Source: CAZEDK01 sp964511025 (GTDB lineage Bacteria; Patescibacteriota; Gracilibacteria; UBA1369; GWF2-33-10). From it: a stretch of DNA of 26,544 nucleotides. The stretch covers positions 1 through 26,544 of the forward strand of contig CAZEDK010000026.1 in NCBI GenBank assembly GCA_964511025.1. The letters run 5' to 3'. Positions 8,205-14,648 of the stretch are shown one piece after another. The notes beneath the pieces are model-generated. The model had not been told where the DNA came from. It ran no database searches and saw only the letters and a program-made list of their open reading frames with translations. Both the position numbers and the translations under genes were made by a program. The first letter of the stretch is position 1, and each line of letters starts with the position of its first letter.

Positions 8205-8798
8205 ATGAATATTGTTGATATAGAAAATCAGGTTAAAAATTGCTCTAAATGTAAACTTTGTCAAAATAGGACTAATGCTGTAACTGGTTATGGTAGTTTA
8301 ACTGCGAAAATCATTTTTGTTGGCGAAGCTCCAGGCAAAGATGAGGATTTGCAAGCTAAGCCTTTTGTTGGAAGAGCTGGTAAATTTTTGGATGAATTAC
8401 TGAAGTCCATTAATTTAAAACGAGATGATGTATATATAACAAATGTTGTTAAATGCAGACCGCCTAATAATAGAGATCCATTGCCTGATGAGATCAATGA
8501 ATGTATGGAATATCTAAAAAAACAGCTTGAAATTATCAAACCGCTTCTTATCATTACTTTGGGCAGGCATTCAATGAATTTATTTTTACCAAATTTGAAA
8601 ATATCTGAGGTTCATGGTCAGCCAAAAAGATATCAAGGCATATCTTCAAGCGCAAAACAAGTATATTTACCTCTTTATCATCCAGCCGTTGCCTTGTATA
8701 ATCCAAACTTTCGTAGCATTCTTATGAAAGATTTTGCTAAAATACCAATGATTTTAGAAATGTTGAATTCTAAATTATATTCACATGTCACAAGCTAG
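8205..8798 (+). CDS. udg: Family 4 uracil-DNA glycosylase (4Fe-4S)
   Basis: This enzyme removes uracil from deaminated DNA as the first step of base-excision repair. The 197-aa protein has the family 4 layout. Four cluster cysteines are visible at residues 13 and 16 (CSKC), 84 (VKCRPP) and 100 (NECMEYL). The active-site motif GEAPGKDED is at 40-48, and the HPAVALY motif near 165 carries the conserved His. Length is typical. The gene starts six bases after the interrupted membrane-protein gene and its last 14 bases overlap the next gene, so the three are probably co-transcribed. Confidence 0.95.
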   Translation: MNIVDIENQVKNCSKCKLCQNRTNAVTGYGSLTAKIIFVGEAPGKDEDLQAKPFVGRAGKFLDELLKSINLKRDDVYITNVVKCRPPNNRDPLPDEINECMEYLKKQLEIIKPLLIITLGRHSMNLFLPNLKISEVHGQPKRYQGISSSAKQVYLPLYHPAVALYNPNFRSILMKDFAKIPMILEMLNSKLYSHVTS

Positions 8799-9159
8799 AT
8801 ATTTACTTTATATATTTGCCGCTGCAGTACTTGGTTGGATTTCTGTAGCTATGGTGTTTTATAGATTAGATCCGTATGAATCGACAGGGTTGGCTTTGAT
8901 TTTACTTTTTTTTGGTTTGTTTATAGCTTTGACTGCTACTTTTGCTCTGATTGGTTATGCTATAAGAAGATATATTCATCATAGTGAAATCTTTTATAGT
9001 CATATTAATGTTGCGCTAAGGCAAGGTCTTTTACTTTCTATATGCAGTCTGGCTTGCCTTTTTTTGCTTATTATAAATGCGCTCACTTGGTGGAGTGGAC
9101 TTTTGATTGTTGTTTTTATTACTCTTATTGAATTTTACATAGCAAGTGAGGAACATTAG
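8785..9159 (+). CDS. Small four-TM membrane protein of unknown function
   Basis: This 124-aa protein is almost entirely hydrophobic, with four predicted TM segments (about residues 7-27, 35-60, 78-100 and 103-120). A short basic loop (YAIRRYIHHSE) follows TM2. Its ATG lies inside the end of the udg gene (14-base overlap), implying translational coupling. It converges with the last pilin gene, whose stop overlaps its own stop by four bases. No family is recognised; its position next to the pilin cassette could mean a membrane accessory of that system, but nothing in the sequence proves it. Confidence 0.8.
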   Translation: MSQARYLLYIFAAAVLGWISVAMVFYRLDPYESTGLALILLFFGLFIALTATFALIGYAIRRYIHHSEIFYSHINVALRQGLLLSICSLACLFLLIINALTWWSGLLIVVFITLIEFYIASEEH

Positions 9160-9533
9160 CCGTTTACTTCCAAGATAATGGTGATGACGGTTTGTACAAT
9201 GACGTAAGATACTAATATTACAAGCAGTCCTATTATTGCATAAGTCAGTTTTTTCTTACCTTCTTCAATTTGACCTGAGCTGTCTCCGCGTGAAGTTACC
9301 ATCCAAAGACCCGCAACAATTATCATAAGTACGGCAAGTGGACCAGCAAGTTGTATTAATTTACCTGCAAACATTTGCAAATAAGCATTTACTGTTCCTT
9401 CATTATATTCATTGAATTGCGTGTTCTGTGAAAGATTATCCGGTTTGTATTTATTTGAAATTGTAACAGCGGCACTTGCAATAGTATTTGTTGCAATGAT
9501 TATTATGAGCGATATTATTATTTTTTTTAGCAT
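9156..9533 (-). CDS. T4SS-pilin-like protein, paralogue 1 (last in array)
   Basis: This 125-aa protein has a signal peptide (about 1-21, ending ASA), a polar segment (about 22-50) and two C-terminal TM segments (about 58-80 and 95-122). Between them lies a hydrophilic turn with the RGDSSGQIEEGKKKLTYAIIGL pattern shared by its neighbours. The layout matches the VirB2/TrbC-like T4SS pilin family (Pfam T4SS_pilin) common in Patescibacteria. It is the last of five consecutive paralogues on the minus strand. A 34-base AT-rich gap with AATTC-type low complexity separates it from paralogue 2. It has no ectodomain cysteine. A structural, membrane-inserted subunit role is inferred; no conjugation ATPases are nearby. 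Confidence 0.85.
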   Translation of the reverse strand: MLKKIIISLIIIIATNTIASAAVTISNKYKPDNLSQNTQFNEYNEGTVNAYLQMFAGKLIQLAGPLAVLMIIVAGLWMVTSRGDSSGQIEEGKKKLTYAIIGLLVILVSYVIVQTVITIILEVNG

Positions 9534-9537
9534 TTCC

Positions 9538-9564
9538 AGTTCAAAATTAAGAATTCATAATTCA
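9538..9564. repeat. AATTC-type low-complexity intergenic repeat
   Basis: The gap between pilin paralogues 1 and 2 contains alternating AATTAAGAATTC and ATAATTCAG words (9543-9562). This is a degenerate microsatellite of a sort often scattered between genes. It is too short to prove a family from this window alone. Confidence 0.3.
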
Positions 9565-9567
9565 GCA

Positions 9568-9978
9568 TTAATCCAGATCCAGTCTTGCAATGCCATAGAC
9601 TACACTGTAAGCGAGCCCAATTGTCACAATGCCATAGATTGAATATGTGAGTATTTTTTTTGCGGTTCCTTGCATGTCGCTATCTTCTCTTGCCAGAACA
9701 AACATAATGCCTGAGATTGATATTGATATGAAACATAGAGTGCCTGTAAATCCAAGAATTAATCTAACCACTGATGCTGTAAAGTCTTTGTAATTTTGAT
9801 CAGGTAATCTCTCTACATAGTTTAGGTCCGGATTGCTTGACGATTCATTTGTGCTGCCATCTTGATATATCACTTCGTATTTTCGAAATACCGAGCTAGA
9901 GTCAAGCGCATAAACGTTTTGGATTGATAGCAATGCTATAATTGAAATTAATAATATTTTGTACAATTTTTGTATCAT
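9568..9978 (-). CDS. T4SS-pilin-like protein, paralogue 2
   Basis: This 136-aa protein has a signal peptide (about 1-25, ending VYA), an extended acidic ectodomain of about 45 residues and two TM segments (about 68-92 and 105-130). The turn carries the array pattern: small and acidic residues, then AKKILTYSIYGI. Its ATG overlaps the TGA of paralogue 3 (ATGA at 9975-9978), so translation is coupled. The second TM and C-terminus are the most divergent of the five. A subunit role in a pilus-like or membrane complex is inferred from fold and context. Confidence 0.83.
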   Translation of the reverse strand: MIQKLYKILLISIIALLSIQNVYALDSSSVFRKYEVIYQDGSTNESSSNPDLNYVERLPDQNYKDFTASVVRLILGFTGTLCFISISISGIMFVLAREDSDMQGTAKKILTYSIYGIVTIGLAYSVVYGIARLDLD

Positions 9979-10400
9979 TTTGTTTGTGTATTAACAATTA
10001 TTGGTGGTCCTGGTTTTTGTGTTGCTTTAAGTCCGTCAAGATAACTAATAATATTGACAATGCTATATGAAAGAATGCCTATGCAAAGTCCAATAATTGC
10101 GTATACTATTGTGTTTTTTGCGTTGTTTGCGCGATCAGTATTGTTATAAGCTGTGAGATATTGCACTCCGCCAAATATAAGAAAAAACAAACTTGCACTG
10201 CCAAGTATTCCTGAAAGATTTTTTACAATTGTAGGAATGAGAGTATCTGTTAAATATGTTCTATTTTTTTCAGCGCTTTCACTGACTGGACCCGGCAAGG
10301 TTGTTGGCTTTGGAATTGTAACGCTACCAGCTAAACCTGTTTGAGCCAAGCTAAAAGTAATTAAGCTTGTAACTATGAAGATTTTAATAATTTTTTTCAT
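9975..10400 (-). CDS. T4SS-pilin-like protein, paralogue 3
   Basis: This 141-aa protein has a signal peptide (about 1-24, ending GLA), a Pro-rich stretch (SVTIPKPTTLPGPVS) and two TM segments (about 58-82 and 97-117). The conserved GGVQYLTAYNN turn and AKNTIVYAIIGLCIGILSY second helix make it one of the closest matches to the general T4SS_pilin family. It has a Pro/Thr tail of about 20 residues after TM2, longer than its neighbours. It ends in an ATGA overlap with paralogue 2 and starts one base after the stop of paralogue 4. Confidence 0.87.
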   Translation of the reverse strand: MKKIIKIFIVTSLITFSLAQTGLAGSVTIPKPTTLPGPVSESAEKNRTYLTDTLIPTIVKNLSGILGSASLFFLIFGGVQYLTAYNNTDRANNAKNTIVYAIIGLCIGILSYSIVNIISYLDGLKATQKPGPPIIVNTQTK

Positions 10401-10401
10401 T

Positions 10402-10803
10402 TTATTGTGCTACAAAAAATGTAGGATTAATTGTATAAAGAACAAGGCCGGATAGCATCAAAAGAGCTATGCCGGCTAGAGATTGTCCTATGCGTCTTTT
10501 GACTTCTTCTTGTTGTCCGTCGCCTCCTACCATTAACTGAATACCTCCAACTACGATTGAAAAAACTGCAATTACACCCATTAATCCTGCTACGTAAATA
10601 TATATTTCACTGATGTAATTTTTCATAAAAGCCACACCACCGCTTCCTTTGATACAATTCGTTGATCCTAATGCTTCATTTAATTCCACATATACTTCTC
10701 CAGGTTGCGCGTTACATGGAAGTTTTTCTTCAGCGAATACTGTCGATGTATTTAAGCTTAAATTTATTATTATAATTATTAATGTTGTGAGTATTTTTTT
10801 CAT
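10402..10803 (-). CDS. T4SS-pilin-like protein, paralogue 4, with ectodomain cysteine pair
   Basis: From the preferred ATG at 10803 this is 133 aa: signal peptide (about 1-25, MKKILTT start, ending VFA), a short ectodomain with two cysteines (LPCNAQ and STNCIKG), then TM1 (about 65-87), a GGDGQQEEVKRRIGQSLAGIA turn and helix, and TM2 (about 100-122). An in-frame ATG at 10833 would overlap paralogue 5 by 23 bases and place ten polar residues before the signal peptide, so 10803 is favoured. The paired cysteines suggest a disulfide outside the membrane. Otherwise it shares the T4SS_pilin architecture. Confidence 0.87.
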   Translation of the reverse strand: MKKILTTLIIIIINLSLNTSTVFAEEKLPCNAQPGEVYVELNEALGSTNCIKGSGGVAFMKNYISEIYIYVAGLMGVIAVFSIVVGGIQLMVGGDGQQEEVKRRIGQSLAGIALLMLSGLVLYTINPTFFVAQ

Positions 10804-10810
10804 CTTTGTT

Positions 10811-11245
10811 TTAATAAAATAATGATTCGACAAATATTACAATTATGTATGACGAAAAGACGAAAACAAGGCCTATTACTGCAGATTGCATCATTTCTTT
10901 CGCTTTGTTGATATATTCTTCATGTCCTGAAATCATCATGATACCTGCAATGACTATTATTAAAAAAGCTATAGAGCCTGCTATTTTTGTCAAAAATTCA
11001 ATTGTTGTAAGTATGAATGAAATGATTGGCTCGTTTTTTTTGTCGCTAAAATATGCCTGTTTTTGTTCACCTTCAGCATTTGACGCACAGTCTTTGACGC
11101 TTAAATATTGTTTCACTTCAAATTGATCGTAGCGTTTTGATTCTGTTGTTGGAGGACAATCGGCAGCAAAACTTAATTGTGTTAATCCAATTAAAATAAA
11201 CAAACTGATGGATGTAATTTTAATGGATTTAATTAATGTTCTCAT
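10811..11245 (-). CDS. T4SS-pilin-like protein, paralogue 5 (first in array), with cysteine pair
   Basis: This 144-aa protein has a signal peptide (about 1-27, ending SFA), then an ectodomain of about 45 residues with two cysteines (ADCPPT and VKDCASN). Two TM segments follow (about 80-103 and 117-140), with the turn ISGHEEYINKAKEMMQSAVIGL. It is the promoter-proximal gene of the five, with an extended -10 promoter 24 nt upstream of its start. Like paralogue 4 it has a cysteine pair, which the other three lack, so the array may hold two subunit classes. Confidence 0.87.
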   Translation of the reverse strand: MRTLIKSIKITSISLFILIGLTQLSFAADCPPTTESKRYDQFEVKQYLSVKDCASNAEGEQKQAYFSDKKNEPIISFILTTIEFLTKIAGSIAFLIIVIAGIMMISGHEEYINKAKEMMQSAVIGLVFVFSSYIIVIFVESLFY

Positions 11246-11268
11246 TTTAAAGTTAATGAAATCCTTTT

Positions 11269-11277
11269 ATTATACCA
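11269..11277 (-). promoter_or_regulatory. Predicted extended -10 promoter of the five-pilin operon
   Basis: On the minus strand TATAAT (11269-11274) is preceded by TGG (11275-11277), an extended -10. The matching -35 position (11292-11297, TCAGTT) is weak and falls inside the gagctgaga minisatellite. Start codon at 11245. It is the only strong promoter signal seen upstream of the pilin array. Confidence 0.55.
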
Positions 11278-11283
11278 TAATTA

Positions 11284-11318
11284 GAGCTGAGAACTGAGAG
11301 TCGAGAGCTGAGAATCTT
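11284..11318. repeat. gagctgaga-type minisatellite, short copy
   Basis: Degenerate 7-10 nt units (gagctga, gaactga, gagtcga, gagctga) run through the gap between the PilT-like gene and the pilins. The same words form the longer array after hisD at 26384-26483, so this is a dispersed repeat with at least two copies here. Confidence 0.65.
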
Positions 11319-11334
11319 GGAAATCAGTAGATTT

Positions 11335-12342
11335 TTAGTGAAAATGTGGTGTGATTTTTTTCATTGCTTGGTCAAAAGTTTGCATTCCCTCAGTGGTTGA
11401 AATTTCTATAATTCCGTCAATTTGATGTATTTTATTTTGACGAATGAGATTTTTGATTTGATGATTGTTTATCAAAATTTCACACACCGGTAATCTTTGA
11501 TTTTTTGTTGTATCAAAATATAATTCTTGGTAGATAATCATTTGTAATAAATCGGATAATTGATTTCTAATTTGTTCTTTACTGTTATGATTTTCAAAAT
11601 TATCTAAAATTCTATTGATTGCTTTTGAAGCAGAGTTTGCATGTAGCGTAGCAAAAACCAAATGTCCTGTTTCTGCCAATTTTAAAGCTGTTTTGATTGT
11701 TTCATCATCTCTCATTTCGCCGATTGAAATTATATTAGGATCTTCACGAAGGGCAGCTCTCAGAGCTTTGTAAAAATCTCTTGTGTGAATATCAATTTCT
11801 CTTTGATGTATTAAAGATTTTATGTTGTGAAACCTGAATTCAATTGGATCTTCGAGTGTAATGATGTGAACTGCTTTAGATTTATTGATTTCATTAATGA
11901 TTGCAGCTTGCGTTGTAGATTTGCCACAACCAGATGGACCGCAAAAAACTACAAGTCCGGATTTCAGATCTAATATTTTTTTTAGATTTGTTGGTAAATT
12001 TAGATTTTGAAAGCTCGGTACTTCAAGCGGTATCAGATGAAAGATTGCCGTCAGCCCTTTTGAGTGTATGAAGATATTTACTCTGAATCTAAATTGATTT
12101 TCAATTTCCAAGCTCAAATCAATATCAGATTCAAGTTCAAGTTTTTTGAGAAATAATTTCGGTAAAAAACTTTTTATATAGTTTTCAGATTTTATTCGAT
12201 TAATTTCTTCTTTTCCGTCAATTGTAATAAGTTCGCCATTGATTCTGAGTAATGGTTTTGATCCTGTAGATATATAAAGATCTGAGGCGTTTTTTTCTTT
12301 TGCTAATCTGAAAAGTTCTAGTAATTCTTGTGAAATTTCCAT
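11335..12342 (-). CDS. pilT: PilT-like type IV pilus retraction ATPase
   Basis: This 335-aa hexameric secretion ATPase of the PilT/GspE superfamily powers pilus retraction in characterised members. Visible motifs in order: the N-terminal PAS-like region with SDLYISTGSKPLLRING (about 19-35), Walker A GPSGCGKST (about 134-142), the Asp box ITLEDPIEF, Walker B DPNIISIGEMRD, the His box TGHLVFATLHANSA, and a C-terminal segment with IKNLIRQNKIHQID. The last two replace PilT's usual AIRNLIRE area. Length fits PilT (about 340) rather than PilB. It follows dusB by seven bases on the same strand and sits upstream of the pilins, but the minisatellite and a separate promoter intervene. Confidence 0.92.
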   Translation of the reverse strand: MEISQELLELFRLAKEKNASDLYISTGSKPLLRINGELITIDGKEEINRIKSENYIKSFLPKLFLKKLELESDIDLSLEIENQFRFRVNIFIHSKGLTAIFHLIPLEVPSFQNLNLPTNLKKILDLKSGLVVFCGPSGCGKSTTQAAIINEINKSKAVHIITLEDPIEFRFHNIKSLIHQREIDIHTRDFYKALRAALREDPNIISIGEMRDDETIKTALKLAETGHLVFATLHANSASKAINRILDNFENHNSKEQIRNQLSDLLQMIIYQELYFDTTKNQRLPVCEILINNHQIKNLIRQNKIHQIDGIIEISTTEGMQTFDQAMKKITPHFH

Positions 12343-12349
12343 GTAAGTT

Positions 12350-13309
12350 TTATATAGTTGATAATATTTCCTCTGCTTCTTTGAGGCTTTTCACTCTTAC
12401 CAATTTGCTTCGTAATTCTCCTGCCCCATTGATTCCTTTTACGTAAGTTGCCAAATGTTTTCTCATTTCAAGCATGCCTTTTTTTTCACCTTTTGTTTCT
12501 ACATTTAACTGACAATGTTTAATAAACCATGGTAATTTTTCTTCAAAGCTATTTGGTGTTTTGTAATGTTTATGATGAAGCGCGGCGTATATTTCTCCCA
12601 TAATCCAAAAATTTCCCATTGTTCCTCTTCCTATCATTACTCCATCAAGATTGGCTATTTTTGAAATAGCATCTGATGCAGATTTAATATCTCCATTGCC
12701 TATGACTGGTATTTTTAGATGTCTTTTTATTTCATGCATTGCCTCCCAATTTGCCAATCCGCTATACATTTGCTTCGCGGTTCTGCCATGTAACGTGATT
12801 AATTTGGCGCCTGCTTTCTCCATTTTTCGACAAAAATCTATCATAAAATCTATATCGATTTTATCAATTCCAATTCTAGTTTTTATTGACACTGCCAAAT
12901 TTGTAGCTTCATTTGTTGCTTGTACAATTTCCATTGCTAATGATGGATTTTTTAGCATTGCTGATCCGTGATCAGATGAAAAAACTTTTTTGGCCGGACA
13001 TCCCATGTTTATATCGATTGCGGCAACTTTTAATTCTTCTTCAAGAACTTTTGCCGCAACAGCAAAATTCTTTGGGTTTTTGCCAAAGATTTGCGCGACA
13101 AGAGGAGATTCTTTATCGTTATTGAATTCAACTTGAGATATTGTTTTTTTGCTGTTATGAGCTATGCCGTCGCTACTGGTGAATTCTGTAAAACATATAA
13201 TTTCAGGACAGACATTTTTGATTAATTGCCTATATGCAGAATCCGTATAACCTGCCATTGGAGCCAATGCAACTATTGGTTTTGCTAATTTTGTCCAAAA
13301 ATCTTTCAT
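12350..13309 (-). CDS. dusB: tRNA-dihydrouridine synthase (DusB-like)
   Basis: This 319-aa FMN-dependent enzyme reduces uridine to dihydrouridine in tRNA D-loops. It has the TIM-barrel start ALAPMAGYTDSAYR, the FMN and substrate motif FGKNPKNF, the catalytic cysteine in INMGCPAKKV (about residue 103), LITLHGRTAKQMYSGLANW, and the phosphate-binding PVIGNGDI and GVMIGRGTMGN segments. A helical tRNA-binding C-terminal domain follows (about 240-319). Length is normal. It lies between the pseudopilin-like gene and the PilT-like ATPase and is probably co-transcribed with both. Confidence 0.95.
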   Translation of the reverse strand: MKDFWTKLAKPIVALAPMAGYTDSAYRQLIKNVCPEIICFTEFTSSDGIAHNSKKTISQVEFNNDKESPLVAQIFGKNPKNFAVAAKVLEEELKVAAIDINMGCPAKKVFSSDHGSAMLKNPSLAMEIVQATNEATNLAVSIKTRIGIDKIDIDFMIDFCRKMEKAGAKLITLHGRTAKQMYSGLANWEAMHEIKRHLKIPVIGNGDIKSASDAISKIANLDGVMIGRGTMGNFWIMGEIYAALHHKHYKTPNSFEEKLPWFIKHCQLNVETKGEKKGMLEMRKHLATYVKGINGAGELRSKLVRVKSLKEAEEILSTI

Positions 13310-13353
13310 CGTAGAATATTAAACAAGCTAATCTTTTGTTATGCAAGTGCTAT

Positions 13354-14022
13354 TCATCTCCTAACTTTTGATGTTTTTGGAGTTTCTGTTTCTTCGTATG
13401 GAATATATGCAATATTCTCTTTTTCAATATCTCGAAAATCCCTATGGTCAATTGTGGGGCTTCCTATTGTAAATAAAGTCGCATTGGAATTGTTATCTTC
13501 AAGTGAGGCTGACAAAATATAAGTTTGCCTTGTTCCTATGATGTTGTCGTAAACAGCGTATGCATATTTAAAAGGTGCTGTGTTTAATGGATCGCTGATT
13601 AAATTTGTAATTAAATTTTCTTTTTTAAATTCATTCTCAATAGTTGAAGCTTCTGGGTATTGATAATGTAATCGGTAATAGATATTTAATGCTTTCTTGA
13701 TATTTTCTAAATCATTTATTCTAGTATTGTTCCTGATTTGGCTCTCATCAGTGAAATTATTGCTTTTTAATATGTCGTTTTGGCTAGATGTATTGTAATA
13801 ATCGCCAAAAACGATTCCGCCAACCCCTAGAAACAGAAAAAAGAAAAAAAATACTATACTTGCTATAAGTGTTCTAAGTATTTCCAAAGCGATAGGTTCA
13901 TTTGTCTCATTTTTGTCTGCTAGATCTGTTGTTTCTATTTTATTCTCGATTTTTTCTGTTGCTTGAATATTTTGTGCTTTGCTGTCTTTTGGATATAGGA
14001 GATGAATATTTTGTTCTGTCAT
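13354..14022 (-). CDS. Single-TM pseudopilin-like (T2SG-type C-terminal) protein
   Basis: From the ATG at 14022, which overlaps the previous stop as ATGA, this is 222 aa. An acidic/polar cytoplasmic N-terminus (about 1-48) is followed by one TM (about 53-73) and an ectodomain. That ectodomain reads like the C-terminal part of type II secretion pseudopilins: RINDLENIKKALNIYYRLHYQYP, then the DP loop (ISDPLNTAPFKYAY) and YILSASLED. The canonical prepilin cleavage site and start are absent, since the TM is internal. An upstream in-frame ATG (14079) lies inside the preceding gene and is not used here. Inferred role: extracytoplasmic pilus or secretion accessory. Confidence 0.8.
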   Translation of the reverse strand: MTEQNIHLLYPKDSKAQNIQATEKIENKIETTDLADKNETNEPIALEILRTLIASIVFFFFFLFLGVGGIVFGDYYNTSSQNDILKSNNFTDESQIRNNTRINDLENIKKALNIYYRLHYQYPEASTIENEFKKENLITNLISDPLNTAPFKYAYAVYDNIIGTRQTYILSASLEDNNSNATLFTIGSPTIDHRDFRDIEKENIAYIPYEETETPKTSKVRR

Positions 14023-14582
14023 TTTGTGTTTTTTAGCTCTGTTTCGATTTGAGGAACTATATTTTCTATAGCAGCCCATTGCGATTCTTCAAGTTCTGGA
14101 ACTAATATTATTACTTCATCACCTGCTTGTCCTTTGAAATATGTTACTGAAGCTAGCAGTACTTTGTAATTTTTGCCATCTGCTAATACATAAAATTGAC
14201 TTCCTTCTTGAATGAGTGGACCTTTGATTCTTCGTCTAGGTGCTGGTCCTATTTGTTTGTATAAGAAAGAGCCGTCATCATCTATAGTTAATTTCAAAAT
14301 ATCTCCCTCTATTAATTTTGATTTGCTAGCATAGTTGGCTGGTACTGGGAATATTTTAGTCTTTGGTCCGATCATATTTTGTCCATCAAATACGCCTTCT
14401 ACTACCTTGTCTTCAAATTCATTATATTGTAAGAGTTCATCTGCTATTTCTGTGTATTCTTTTCTTTTATCATCTGATTTATTGCCACATATTTCAATCA
14501 AAATTTGCTTTGCTGATCTGAGATTTGATTCTGCACTTTCCAAAAGTTCCTTTATAAGGGAAATCTTTGATGCGTTTGCCAT
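14019..14582 (-). CDS. Conserved hypothetical of Patescibacteria type
   Basis: This 187-aa soluble, acidic protein has a helical N-terminal half (about 1-60, ISLIKELLESAESNLRSAKQIL) followed by a beta-rich part. The segment APRRRIKGPLIQEGSQFYVL, then YKVLLASVTYFKGQAGDEV and a final SQWAAIENI, resembles a protein I recall as widespread in CPR genomes, sometimes labelled only hypothetical. The beta-rich part could be a small SH3- or OB-like barrel. It is first in a minus-strand run with the pseudopilin-like protein, dusB and the PilT-like gene, and overlaps the next gene by ATGA. Function unknown. Confidence 0.8.
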   Translation of the reverse strand: MANASKISLIKELLESAESNLRSAKQILIEICGNKSDDKRKEYTEIADELLQYNEFEDKVVEGVFDGQNMIGPKTKIFPVPANYASKSKLIEGDILKLTIDDDGSFLYKQIGPAPRRRIKGPLIQEGSQFYVLADGKNYKVLLASVTYFKGQAGDEVIILVPELEESQWAAIENIVPQIETELKNTK

Positions 14583-14648
14583 GGTTTTTATTTTTATTTT
14601 TTTGTGTATGTCGTCAAATTATATCAGACCTTTGCATGATGGTCAATT

